NCBI RefSeq assembly: GCF_030994125.1 | Contig: NZ_CP099917.1 | Span: 1,116,001 to 1,180,000 of the forward strand | Reading direction: 5' to 3' | DNA length: 64,000 nucleotides | Source of the DNA: Pseudoalteromonas xiamenensis | Lineage (GTDB): Bacteria; Pseudomonadota; Gammaproteobacteria; Enterobacterales; Alteromonadaceae | Shown: positions 29,901 through 35,857 of the stretch, piece by piece | Numbering within the stretch: the stretch's first letter is position 1 | How the letters are laid out: the number at the start of each line of letters is the position of its first letter | The notes under the pieces: model-generated | The model's database searches: none | Told to the model about the DNA's origin: nothing | What the model saw: the letters and a program-made list of their open reading frames with translations, nothing else | Translations under genes and position numbers: made by a program

Positions 29901-30278
29901 ATCCCAATTTACATCTGGCTCTCCCGGCGTATCTGGAATAGTTGGTCGCTCTTGCATATATACACTAACACTGTTAGAGGAGGCACATGACCCATTTCCA
30001 TCACATGCTTCTACATAAAAAGTGTGCGTACCTGGATAATTTTGGATCCATCGGCTGAACGAAGTCCCAGTGTAATTACTTCTAAACTTCAAAGGCGACT
30101 GTGAGGGCTTTGTTACCCACAAATGAAAGTACGCCGTTCCACTTGGTTTTGACCAAGAAAGTTCCGTTGTGTCGCCCAGATACATCGAGCTTTTTGATGA
30201 ACTTAACGACGGAGACTGGATTGCATGAGCACCAATGCTTACTATTAGTGCTGTGAAAAGGAGAAATCCCCTAAACAT
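20994..30278 (-). CDS. Giant secreted SpvB/FG-GAP/RHS polymorphic toxin with a different N-terminus (RHS-2)
   Basis: The ATG at 30278, behind a perfect GGAGG, gives 3,094 residues with a Sec signal peptide (MFRGFLLFTALIVSIGAHA). A longer frame from 30332 lacks such a signal. Residues ~20-960 hold three module types. Type A (LGDTTELSW, KPxQ, RWIQNYPGxHTFYVEAC) occurs once at the start and twice near 760-930. Type B (YNVAWDFYYPEN, GADSYDVYYY; the first unit is diverged) and type C (VDWNRPDGLIWSGxYFKLSC, HIGGSxKxEY) alternate three times in between. From about residue 1023 the sequence is the same as RHS-1 from 793: SpvB-like domain, FG-GAP repeats, RHS core, hydrophobic linker and GIY-YIG-like tip (3005-3094). 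The paired cysteines in the modules fit an extracytoplasmic, disulfide-stabilised surface region. Confidence 0.88.
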   Translation of the reverse strand: MFRGFLLFTALIVSIGAHAIQSPSLSSSKSSMYLGDTTELSWSKPSGTAYFHLWVTKPSQSPLKFRSNYTGTSFSRWIQNYPGTHTFYVEACDGNGSCASSNSVSVYMQERPTIPDTPGEPDVNWDLYHPVGASIMVKIPSVSGADYYQVYNGTSTTSKSVSRTFYSSSWEYIPSVGSGPNYIRIQACNSAGCSSESAPRRIVIFNNPSAPNVSVSPTVVGKGGTVKVDWNRPDGLIWSGAYFKLSCINNSGTDVCAQTIPHIGGSNKSEYSYSFNANEVSGYDIQVKACNKTDSYCSSSVMRTAYVAPAVPGDPAYNVAWDFYYPENTTMTLNLPQSIEGADSYDVYYYDEGTTPLKVSHVATSQKSINVNVGALGNHQLQLAACVTSRSGGYHCSGKSEGRRIVAFVPPVSPELSISPTKPALNDDVTVTWNRPDKLIWSGGYFKLSCVTNGNKDICDEKIDHIGGSHKAQYTHTFKASEVAQYSISVKACNKSDKSCTTSNYALFETAPSHGDPSYNVAWDFYYPENSLMKVTLSQTIEGADSFDVYYYPEAGTPKKVAHVGKNQQTINVNVGEKGNYSLQLAACITSDSGQYHCGEKSKAIRIVSFSKPDAPTVIVTPETANVNDTVTVNWNRPDNLIWSGGYFKVSCVGENGVEQCGEKIDHIGGSKKSEYTHELKVANASVLTFKVTACNKTDATCSSSNLVSKTIGQAQTPVLSATKHDMFLGDTTVLSWTNPKNVKTFNIWVEKPGQEPLLIVQGYTKTFFNRWIQNYPGVHTFYVEACQENGVCVASNRINITMKQGRVDQYPVLTSAKSSMVLGDKTLLTWTRPAETTHFNLWVIKPDQEAFAPWTGLTDTSFNRWIQNYPGIHTYFVEACNAKGECFSSNRVEVSVHPSLGVLEDLVLEAPERAFLKSKGSIKWKFTKTQERQYELTLFVKKPDGEQLVELASSSNNQASSFDYLFEKSGDHFFYVQACALVEQQQTIPVITDSLFTPVGEVSKTCSDLEPTKVTVSVINQEFLPENKGDELTWSSLPSGSTVTIESATCSDNCDMASLNWSLLATLKNGETSLALSNSEGKVYRIKVCFADGSCTSWMSVDAEPAKVETPQTPVMAQVPDASYSALGMIDADVDVNSAGNATYETSIEVPVAPGGFTPELSIQYSSAGGDSELGYGWALVGRSTIARCRRYLEEDGYYQGIQLDETDAVCLDGQRLVPEVAGSKLASGTTYRLKSEPNVKVEYLGNTGFVVYLPSGEQHTYGNVDNARVKEVASSTVYQWHLSKKSDTYGNVIHYEYQGSDTERLRLAKVTYAGNTVVFNYETRPDLYKRYFLGTLITDDKRLRSIVVTNHLNQDVNYYGFDYVASRASNRTLLDSIRQCAGQYGGCKTPTTFDYSDDVPTGLVENSHLISYDIKSAFGLTSLERPEIKLMDHDGDGKQELVILAAADDDVNFQIRNFAVSTTGISELGLLATGKSTRRHVGEDANEENVYVHRRNWHVTDLENDGQDEIQILPSNETEIYGDIFGDGVQRPVQKYDSEALGEIWDYWSACSQMSRCDATLDVVGLFDFNYDGLVDRLIGAWGMEVDAHTGRTFSSARSFILINTSKGQVFSERYIDPSVGMNSSVGGEIYSEKLQGDVNGDGYADFLGKCFDGVKFRSCSEVSSIDEPPRLGPHEEVAVHAYIDINGDGRDDYVFMEDKKVKAQLSHPTLKSEITLADVGDRIDGTPHIVGSGASQVLFADLDGDGQPAMIAFDQLSGIVYIWHDANQSNQPIDRLEHVRVEKGPTHEFGYTTLLNGHTADTDANTKHWGNGAAVKDVRSGGFVVSGWAAQTAANSTREDSEQRFAFDYEGLKVQAGGRGALGFKKVTKTNVSNGIVETTTYRQDAPFTGQPEIKERSYQGALLSRYSVTDWQTLSLFSGQVVKGVVKGSQTTTYVLDGENGHIEGSRKTDLKTETKSIDYEVVNNSYIRQSALTSIETDHIGGFTWHTQQSFQYDDEDTNNWYLARPTTKTVTSTLKRGSIEHSQSTQRYTTSYNDENRVEYTERGVSEEGTPESEQVYLKEAFTYDSYGNVLTTTQCSQHYADNCTTATINKGALPLYHILNRKHVEYDQGRHIRSESNGLFTEYTYSNHNAWGLPQTAVDPHGVTEIRRYDAFGQLYFSARADGSYASSIKSWCDNNCPQGATYRIENKASNAPTKVVYLDMFGRELGSDQQTLTGGWISQRNEYDNFGQLVKQSVPYQQGDTVYYEEKQYDVLGRRWLSTSPSGITKQERYVGATQYTHVSGTHNGPLSDYATINYTLSKTHNGFNLLTTAVDANAASTEYRYNELKLLSEVQDPDKQSVYIDYNAYGHKIFMNDLDKGQMSYANDAQGNVVKFTAADKSATLHSYDSLGREVQTNVLDTAGNTSKESQFEFDGAFLTRQSSTEGDLTRFTPDSFGRVKEVGRYLDGEQLTSSTTYDHLGRVFQEFDVSGDSRGVQYEYQNGYAIALKEARNSETVYYQAQQMDAFGNITQWQTGTGVTSNAQYDEKTGFLKSINTGHGVVQDLVFEYDGLGNLRARQDKNGDTARDNLLEVFGYDELNRLSAVTMNGVNTLSMSYYDNGNIKTKSDVQSGQYYQYSGKASRCATPAGTHAVSSIGQLSYCYDTRGNQTYAYDGGTRTRQVWYSYFDKPTRIVSQKAQTEFKYDAKNSRFQRIDKEGDKTTTTYYAGNTEVVIEAGSRQYRRYIGDFAIATVTGRVQTTRYMYKDHLGSTDVITAEDGALIERLSYDAFGRRRDGLTWGKIQQLYTDPSVQNALDITEKGFTGHEHVDHAEAIHMGGRIYDPTLGRFMQADPFVQEPTSAQSFNRYTYVFNNPLSYTDPTGYLCTQSGWTFEFCNGEEKQNEQDKAAGEAVSEQNVNRDIQGKEGESEAALNGTTKTETPSDNAVTLNPSDDDTTKAAGVLAVGWGGAAAEPTPAGEIVMGVATLAAAAYYGPELMEKMRTEIDGIMKKAAGPDGVQYSLRATKDGVYPCFNCSSGVTNLKAGDVWKFGETTNPTSRYSPTFLRTNNLRQVNEFHGNRVQIKVVEKMKIYNHALINFSLPPGNKIFR

Positions 30279-30494
30279 GTCTACCTCCGTGATATGGCTG
30301 ACTATCATCTTGACAAGTATCAAAAACATCATATTTTTTGATATAAGGTAAGGGAACGGTTGAACACATCCGCATCTATATTTCCTTTGAATTGGGTGTT
30401 TATTACACTGAAAAATGGGGGCGAACTATACAGCAATCGGGTTTTTGTGTAAATATTAGAAACACTGTATTTGTAAATGGCTGTATAAATTACT
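30279..30494. other. Upstream region of RHS-2
   Basis: Presumed promoter region of RHS-2, AT-rich, between its start codon and the 3' end of IS copy 3. It is not related to the region upstream of RHS-1 apart from the adjoining IS end, so the two toxins may be expressed differently. No ORF or clear operator was found. Confidence 0.4.
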
Positions 30495-30564
30495 TAGTCG
30501 ATTCTGAAAATCTCAACTTTCCAGATAACCGAGCGTTTTAGTTCCCAATTCATCCACAACAAGC

Positions 30565-31899
30565 CTAGCTAAACAACTCGATATTTGTCCGATTTCTCCA
30601 ACTCAGGCACATTTTCAACCAACATAAAATCCAGACGTAAAAAAACCTCAATAGGCTTAGGATTTTTCTCAAGTTTTGCCCGATACCCGCTAAGATTGCG
30701 TTGAGTTTATTGCCCAATATGCCTTTCAAGCGGTTTAATCCCAAATGGCCATCACTTTTCATGTGCCCGATGATGGGTTCTATGCCATTGCAGCGCTTGA
30801 GTTTTTTCTTACTCGCAGGTGTCACGCCGCGTTTTTGACCTGCAATAAAGACATCGTAGCGCTCTGCCATATGAACCCGATAACCTCGGTCTACAAAGCA
30901 GGTAAACGGATGCACGTTGGCGACGTCTTCGACTATCCTCAAGGTGCGATACAAGGTGTCACCGTCATAAGGGTTACCGTGCATCGCATGACAGCACTGT
31001 ATAAACTGTTCTTTCACCGTCGTTGCCACGCTGACCTTCACCCCAAACTCGTACGGTTTTGCACTTTTGCCTTTTGCTATGCATTCAACGTGTGGCTCAT
31101 GCTGTGAGTACAGCTTCGATTTACTGAATTTATCTTGTTTTAACAGTTTTTCAGCTTGGCGGAGTTGAACGACCAGCGCCGCTGAAGGGTTGGTATCTAA
31201 CTTACGAAGAATGTCGCGGAACACACGGCCAAGATACGACTTTTGTTTTTTCAACGCCTTACGCATCCGCTTGTATTGTTTGGCATACGCATAGCGACTG
31301 ACTGAGTTTGCGACCTTCACACCTGCTCTCGCATAGCTTTGTCGCAGTGTGATACCTGCGTGTTTGGCAAGGTCGACTAGTTTTTTCCAGCATCGTTCAA
31401 GCAGTTTACTGTCGGTTGGAAAGCTGATGTTCTTGTCCATCACGGTGCTATCCACCACCACTTCGCGCAAACTACTTTCTTTTACCGCGCCGACTTTTAG
31501 TCCGACATCGACGGTGAGCGACAACATTAATTCCGTACCTTGCTCGCCAATTCGCTTGCAAAAACGCACCATAGAACTTGGGTCACACGGCATATGATGG
31601 GTAAAAAACTGCATCCCAAAAAAATACTGCCAATAGGGATTTTCACACCACATGGCGACGGCTTTTTCATCCGAAAGCTTATGAATTTGTTTAAGATATT
31701 CCAATCCAGCCAGTAATCGAATCGGTTTTCCCAACGCGCCACTATCTGCACTGTAAAGTTGACCAAATTCGGCTTCTAAACGCTGCCAATCAATGGTGTG
31801 GGCCAACTTAACGAGTTCATGGTTGGGTGCCACGAGGTCAATCAATTCGATCGCGAACAGGTGTTTTTGTGGTGTATGGTTGGTCGCTTTTGGCTTCAT
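30565..31899 (-). CDS. IS5-type DDE transposase, full length (copy 3)
   Basis: This 444-residue transposase begins at an ATG preceded by GGAG, with the native N-terminus containing LFAIELIDLVAPNHELV, typical of the DUF772 region. The catalytic triad is inferred as Asp150 (VVVDST), Asp337 (FVDRGYRVH) and Glu373 (GIEPIIGHM). The family usually has Gly in the YRGH segment; here it is Val, as in copy 2. It is the only copy with both element ends, hence the only candidate for an autonomous element in the window. It could supply transposase in trans to related copies. Confidence 0.88.
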   Translation of the reverse strand: MKPKATNHTPQKHLFAIELIDLVAPNHELVKLAHTIDWQRLEAEFGQLYSADSGALGKPIRLLAGLEYLKQIHKLSDEKAVAMWCENPYWQYFFGMQFFTHHMPCDPSSMVRFCKRIGEQGTELMLSLTVDVGLKVGAVKESSLREVVVDSTVMDKNISFPTDSKLLERCWKKLVDLAKHAGITLRQSYARAGVKVANSVSRYAYAKQYKRMRKALKKQKSYLGRVFRDILRKLDTNPSAALVVQLRQAEKLLKQDKFSKSKLYSQHEPHVECIAKGKSAKPYEFGVKVSVATTVKEQFIQCCHAMHGNPYDGDTLYRTLRIVEDVANVHPFTCFVDRGYRVHMAERYDVFIAGQKRGVTPASKKKLKRCNGIEPIIGHMKSDGHLGLNRLKGILGNKLNAILAGIGQNLRKILSLLRFFYVWILCWLKMCLSWRNRTNIELFS

Positions 31900-31909
31900 T
31901 TTTGATCTC

Positions 31910-31955
31910 CATTTTGCAAGGTTTTGCGGGGTGAAAATGTAAACCTTGCAAAATG
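31910..31955 (-). promoter_or_regulatory. 15-bp inverted repeat over the transposase leader
   Basis: CATTTTGCAAGGTTT (31910-31924) and AAACCTTGCAAAATG (31941-31955) pair perfectly with a 16-base loop. The repeat lies just upstream of the transposase ribosome-binding site. It could be an operator or an mRNA hairpin limiting transposase translation. Truncated copies 1 and 2 lack it. Confidence 0.55.
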
Positions 31956-32022
31956 AGGATAGTAAGATCGTTTAGATCATCAAGAAGATCAATCAATTAA
32001 GTGAATTTCAGTATCGACTAAA

Positions 32023-32391
32023 TACAATCAGTATATTAAATCGTCTCAACTACCGTTTGAACCCATATTGTATGCAGAACACGTTCTTGTTATGTCTGAC
32101 AGCCGACCACCCAAATTTTACTCAGATGAACAACTGCATAGTCAGATACAACAATTCCTCACCGCCTTAAAAGCAAGAGGCGTAACACACGTAAACTGGC
32201 AAAAGGTTGATATACATTTGCTTGGGGAGCATATGGCGCTGGCCAGCAACATTGCCATTCGGCGCGATAAAAATGCTGACATCGTAGATGTTGTCGGCGC
32301 AAGCTATACATTGTATAAACAGGAACAGGGCTGGCGTATTGTCGCATTTGCAATTCACTCTGCAGATACGGCGTTTATTCCACAAACATAA
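32023..32391 (+). pseudogene. NTF2-like (SnoaL/DUF4440-type) protein, 5' end lost to the IS insertion
   Basis: The frame is open from the very edge of IS copy 3 (YNQYIKSSQLPF) to 32391, giving 122 residues without a native start. The C-terminal part has the NTF2-like pattern: ASNIAIRRD, VVGASYTLYKQEQGWRIVAF. Intact family members have ~150 residues, so about 30 N-terminal residues are missing. A TTG at 32068 could start a 107-residue product, but no good ribosome-binding site is visible. Its stop overlaps an ATG upstream of the LysR gene, suggesting a former operon. Confidence 0.7.
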
Positions 32392-32417
32392 TGTTATGGA
32401 GAGGTGTGGCACAACGA

Positions 32418-33287
32418 ATGGAAAATTGGGATGACTATCGGCTACTCCTTGCACTACATCAAAGTCAGAGTATTCGGGAAGCAGCACTGAAATTGGGGGT
32501 AAACCACAGCACCGTTTCAAGGCGACTTGCCCAATTAAATTGTGCTGCTCGCTCTGTTGTCGTTGAATCAACTCAATCAGGGCTTGCAATCACGCAATAC
32601 GGGCGCATGCTTGTTGAAACAGCACAACAGATGCGTTCACTGATTGACGAGCAAGAGCGTGTACTTTCCAGTATGAATGTCGCTCCAAAAAGTCGAATAT
32701 CGCTCTCTCTTCCACCGGCGATTCTGCAGTTTATGTTGCTGGATGACTTAACTGAATACCAAACGCGGCACCCCGAACTTGACCTTATAATCACAACATC
32801 GTACGACTTTGCTGACCTCAATCAAGGTGAAGCCGACATCGTGATCCGCGTTTCGAACGCACCGGGTGATACCTTAGTTGGACACCGAGTGTTTCCCATC
32901 TATGTTGGTTATTTTGCTGCGACCGATTATTTAGAACACACGCCTGTGCCTGAACGAGAATGGATAACCGGCATTGATGCAAATTGGACCGAACAATCAC
33001 CATGGCCGCACCTGCCAGTACGTTTTAAGGTTGAGGATTTAGTGACGCGACACAAAATGGCCAGTGAAGGACTCGGTATGATCCGAGGGGCGTATTATAT
33101 TGCAAAACACTTTCCTAACCTCGTGCCGATTAACGAAGAATGCAGGCCCTTTCTTGATTTATGGATACTCACGCACCCCAATTTGCGCCATACGCCGAGA
33201 ATAAAGGCGGTCATGACCTACCTGCTTGAACGACTTCGCAATAAATCCCATATCGTGCTTCGAGAAGATGCCCCAAATGATAAATAA
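32418..33287 (+). CDS. LysR-family transcriptional regulator
   Basis: I chose the ATG at 32418 because the family's N-terminal motif starts there (MENWDDYRLLLAL). The frame can be read from 32391, but without a ribosome-binding site. The 289-residue protein has the winged HTH at ~15-60 (SIREAALKLGVNHSTVSRRL) and a substrate-binding domain from ~90. The MENWDD subtype is common among regulators controlling a single adjacent gene or itself. Effector and targets are unknown. It follows the damaged NTF2-like gene and precedes the flippase by ~40 bp. Confidence 0.85.
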   Translation: MENWDDYRLLLALHQSQSIREAALKLGVNHSTVSRRLAQLNCAARSVVVESTQSGLAITQYGRMLVETAQQMRSLIDEQERVLSSMNVAPKSRISLSLPPAILQFMLLDDLTEYQTRHPELDLIITTSYDFADLNQGEADIVIRVSNAPGDTLVGHRVFPIYVGYFAATDYLEHTPVPEREWITGIDANWTEQSPWPHLPVRFKVEDLVTRHKMASEGLGMIRGAYYIAKHFPNLVPINEECRPFLDLWILTHPNLRHTPRIKAVMTYLLERLRNKSHIVLREDAPNDK

Positions 33288-33328
33288 ATGTTAAAATGAT
33301 TCATTATTCTTCTTAAATTCAGACTGGT

Positions 33329-34627
33329 ATGTCAGAACAACACAATCAGTATTTAAGCCGCGGGGCCGTTTTCCTTGTGATTTCCATTTTTCTTGGATAC
33401 GCAGCAGACTATGCCTTTAACCTCACCCTAAGTCGACATCTAAGTGTGCACGAATACGGTGACTACAAAGTTGCTTATGGCTTCACAACACTGATGTCGG
33501 TACTCGTTTTATTAGGAGGCGATAGGTTAGCTCCCCGTATTTTAGCTAGACCTATCTCAGAACAGCAAACCAGTACCATTGTTGATTATTTGGCGTTTTA
33601 CCTGAAAAATGCGTTTGTTCTGAGCTTTATCGTTATTGCGCTAACTTGGGCTGCCAGCTTTTTGTATCTGTTGTCCTTTGATAAACAAGACCATCACGCT
33701 ATGGCATTTATGGTCCTTGCTGTCCCACTCATTGCAGTTGGCGCGATACTAAGCCGAGTGCTGCAAAGTGCAAAAAGACTCGCCGCCTCGAACTTGCCAT
33801 GGCGCATTGTACTTCCTGTGCTAAAAGCACTTAGTGTTCTGTTGCTCGCTCAGTATTTTACTTCGATGTCGGTTATTCATGTCATTGCCGCGGGGATTAT
33901 CGTTGTCATCGCTATTTTGCTATGGCAATTCAGGTATCTAAAACAACTCGGGTTGTTGCAATCCTTGAAACCGACTTACCATTTGGATACCTCCAAACTG
34001 CTTAAATTGTCCATTCCGATGATGCTTGCCATGCTCGTAACGATGCTGCTGAATCAAACGGACATTTTTATGCTGGAGTTGATTTCACAAGAGCACGTGG
34101 TCGGTCATTTTGGCGCGGCGAATACGTTGGCGCACCTTATTCCCGTAACCCAAGTGACGATTGCCAGTCTATTTATGCCGTTGATAGGCCATTATTTTGA
34201 CAAACAACCAGATCAAGCCCTTGTTCTGTTTAAAAAAGCCCAACGCATCACCATCTTGGTGATTGCGGTAATAGCGACTGTCTTGTTTATTTTTTCGAAT
34301 TCGTTGTTAGCTATTTTTGGTGACAGTTATCTCAACGCGGAACCCGCACTTGTTTGGCTGATTGCCGGTTACAGTGTTTGGGCGTTTGCCGCACCGAGTG
34401 TTACTTGGCAACAGTACAACGGGAATGGCTTACAAATCGTTTATGTTGGCGCGGCGGCAATAATGATTGATTTAGTGGCCAACCTTTACTTTATTCCAAA
34501 ATATGACATCGAAGGCGCCGCAATCGCAACGGCATTGTCGCTGTCCTGTGCCACGGTATTGGTGCTCATGTTGAATCTAAAGCAGTCAGCTAAATCTCTC
34601 GAAAAACGTGATGAAACGGATGCTTAG
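33329..34627 (+). CDS. Polysaccharide flippase-like membrane protein (MATE/MOP superfamily)
   Basis: The 432-residue protein has about 12 hydrophobic segments and the N-terminal pattern of oligosaccharide flippases (LSRHLSVHEYGDYKVAYGF). Related Wzx-type proteins move lipid-linked sugars across the inner membrane. No glycosyltransferases or other polysaccharide genes are nearby, so the substrate is unknown and it stands as a solitary transporter. It ends at a hairpin shared with the convergent rhodanese gene. Confidence 0.8.
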   Translation: MSEQHNQYLSRGAVFLVISIFLGYAADYAFNLTLSRHLSVHEYGDYKVAYGFTTLMSVLVLLGGDRLAPRILARPISEQQTSTIVDYLAFYLKNAFVLSFIVIALTWAASFLYLLSFDKQDHHAMAFMVLAVPLIAVGAILSRVLQSAKRLAASNLPWRIVLPVLKALSVLLLAQYFTSMSVIHVIAAGIIVVIAILLWQFRYLKQLGLLQSLKPTYHLDTSKLLKLSIPMMLAMLVTMLLNQTDIFMLELISQEHVVGHFGAANTLAHLIPVTQVTIASLFMPLIGHYFDKQPDQALVLFKKAQRITILVIAVIATVLFIFSNSLLAIFGDSYLNAEPALVWLIAGYSVWAFAAPSVTWQQYNGNGLQIVYVGAAAIMIDLVANLYFIPKYDIEGAAIATALSLSCATVLVLMLNLKQSAKSLEKRDETDA

Positions 34628-34638
34628 CGTAAATTAAA

Positions 34639-34670
34639 ACCGTGGTCTCAGGCACAAGCCTGACCACGGT
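34639..34670. terminator. Bidirectional hairpin between flippase and rhodanese genes
   Basis: ACCGTGGTC-TC-AGGC pairs with GCCTGACCACGGT, leaving a 2-base bulge and an ACAA loop. It overlaps the last codons of the leftward rhodanese gene. Confidence 0.7.
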
Positions 34671-35061
34671 GTTCAACAGGCAAGTTATTGTCAACCCACT
34701 CAATAAAACCACCCGCTACGGAGTAAACCTGATCAAAGCCCATCTCTTTTAGACTGAGCGCCGCTAGTGCAGAACGCGCACCTGAGCGACAAATGAGGTA
34801 AATAGGTCGATGCGCGAGACACTCAAGCGCATCTTTATCACACAAATCGCAAACCAACGGGTGTAGGTGAATTTTCATTTCGAGTACACCTCTTGGAAAA
34901 TTGACGCTGTTGGCTAGGTGGCCGGCATTAAACTCTTCAGGTTCACGCACATCAATTAATATCGAGTCAGCGTGCTGAAGTGCTTCAAAAAGGTCAGTCA
35001 CCGTCACTTCACGTATTGCGCCTTTTGCTTGTTCAACCAACTGCTGAGATGATTTGATCAT
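34648..35061 (-). CDS. Single-domain rhodanese (sulfurtransferase)
   Basis: The 137-residue protein consists of one rhodanese domain: the entry motif LIDVREPEEF, and the active-site loop with Cys91 in ICRSGARS, then VAGGFIEW near the end. The cysteine carries a persulfide and transfers sulfane sulfur. It is the last gene of a three-gene leftward operon with a TauE/SafE transporter (17 bp upstream) and an MBL persulfide dioxygenase, a combination known for sulfide/persulfide detoxification. The N-terminal ~20 residues before the domain are unremarkable, and no signal peptide is seen, so it acts in the cytoplasm. Confidence 0.9.
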   Translation of the reverse strand: MIKSSQQLVEQAKGAIREVTVTDLFEALQHADSILIDVREPEEFNAGHLANSVNFPRGVLEMKIHLHPLVCDLCDKDALECLAHRPIYLICRSGARSALAALSLKEMGFDQVYSVAGGFIEWVDNNLPVEHRGQACA

Positions 35062-35078
35062 ATAACCCTCTAAATACG

Positions 35079-35834
35079 CTATAAATAGACGCTGCGCACG
35101 AACACAAAACTAGACATGGCGAGCAAGAAAACCGCAAACCCCTTTTGCAACGATTGTTTGGGCAACAACGTGCTAAGTGAACGACCAAACAAGCTACCCA
35201 AAATACCGCCAAACACCATGATACCTATCAGTGGCCAATCAAAGGTCATCGCTTGTGAGCTATAGAGCTCGTAGTATTTCATAAATCCCGAACTAGCATT
35301 GAGCGCAATAATCATTAGGCTTGTCCCTGTTGCGAGTAACATTGGGAGACCGGCAAAAAACATCAAGGCGGGCACAATTAAGAAACCTCCACCGACGCCA
35401 ACAAACCCGGTAACGACCCCAACAACAAATCCTTCTAGCAACAATAGATGCAAGGGCTGAGCATTTGTCGGAGCAGACTCTTTACGGCCTCGCCACATAA
35501 AAACGGCCGCAATACTCATCAGTACGACGAACACGAAAAGCTGAATTTTGCTCCCCATGACGGAGCCAAACCAAGCTCCAAAATAAGTACCAAACATGCC
35601 AGGGAGACCGAACAAAATTAAGTGCTTATAACTCACTTGGCGCTTCAACACGTTAAAAATACTCCCACCAAAACTAATCCCAGCCACAATCGCCAATGAG
35701 GAGGCAATGGCCAGTGGAGCGGGTACATCCAGCAGATACATTAGAATCGGCACCGTCAAAATCGAGCCACCAGACCCAAATACGCCCAAACTCAGGCCGA
35801 TTATTGTGGCGCCAAATAGCGCTTGCAATATCAC
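35079..35834 (-). CDS. TauE/SafE-family (TSUP) sulfur-anion exporter
   Basis: The 251-residue inner-membrane protein has about 8 hydrophobic segments and the duplicated TSUP signature (GLSLGVFGSGGSILTVP near the start and GFVGVGGGFLIVPALM in the second half). Members export sulfite, thiosulfate or related organosulfur anions. Sitting between the persulfide dioxygenase and rhodanese genes, it most likely removes the sulfite or thiosulfate they produce. Confidence 0.88.
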   Translation of the reverse strand: MILQALFGATIIGLSLGVFGSGGSILTVPILMYLLDVPAPLAIASSLAIVAGISFGGSIFNVLKRQVSYKHLILFGLPGMFGTYFGAWFGSVMGSKIQLFVFVVLMSIAAVFMWRGRKESAPTNAQPLHLLLLEGFVVGVVTGFVGVGGGFLIVPALMFFAGLPMLLATGTSLMIIALNASSGFMKYYELYSSQAMTFDWPLIGIMVFGGILGSLFGRSLSTLLPKQSLQKGFAVFLLAMSSFVFVRSVYL

Positions 35835-35857
35835 GTGCGTACTCCCGATTGTGCAGA

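Larger units (their letters stand above)
30495..32020 (-). mobile_element. IS5-type insertion sequence, copy 3, full length
   Basis: The right end reads TAGTCGATTCTGAAAATC from 30495. The left end, read inward from 32020, is TAGTCGATACTGAAATTC, so the terminal inverted repeats match at 16 of 18 positions. The element is ~1.53 kb with one transposase gene. A target duplication cannot be fixed with confidence; a TA dinucleotide is compatible. Its insertion removed the 5' part of an NTF2-like gene at 32023. Confidence 0.8.

Noticed and set aside
106..32020. Composite transposon bounded by IS copies
   Set aside because: Only copy 3 has both termini; copies 1 and 2 are truncated, so the 30-kb island cannot be shown to be a transposable unit.
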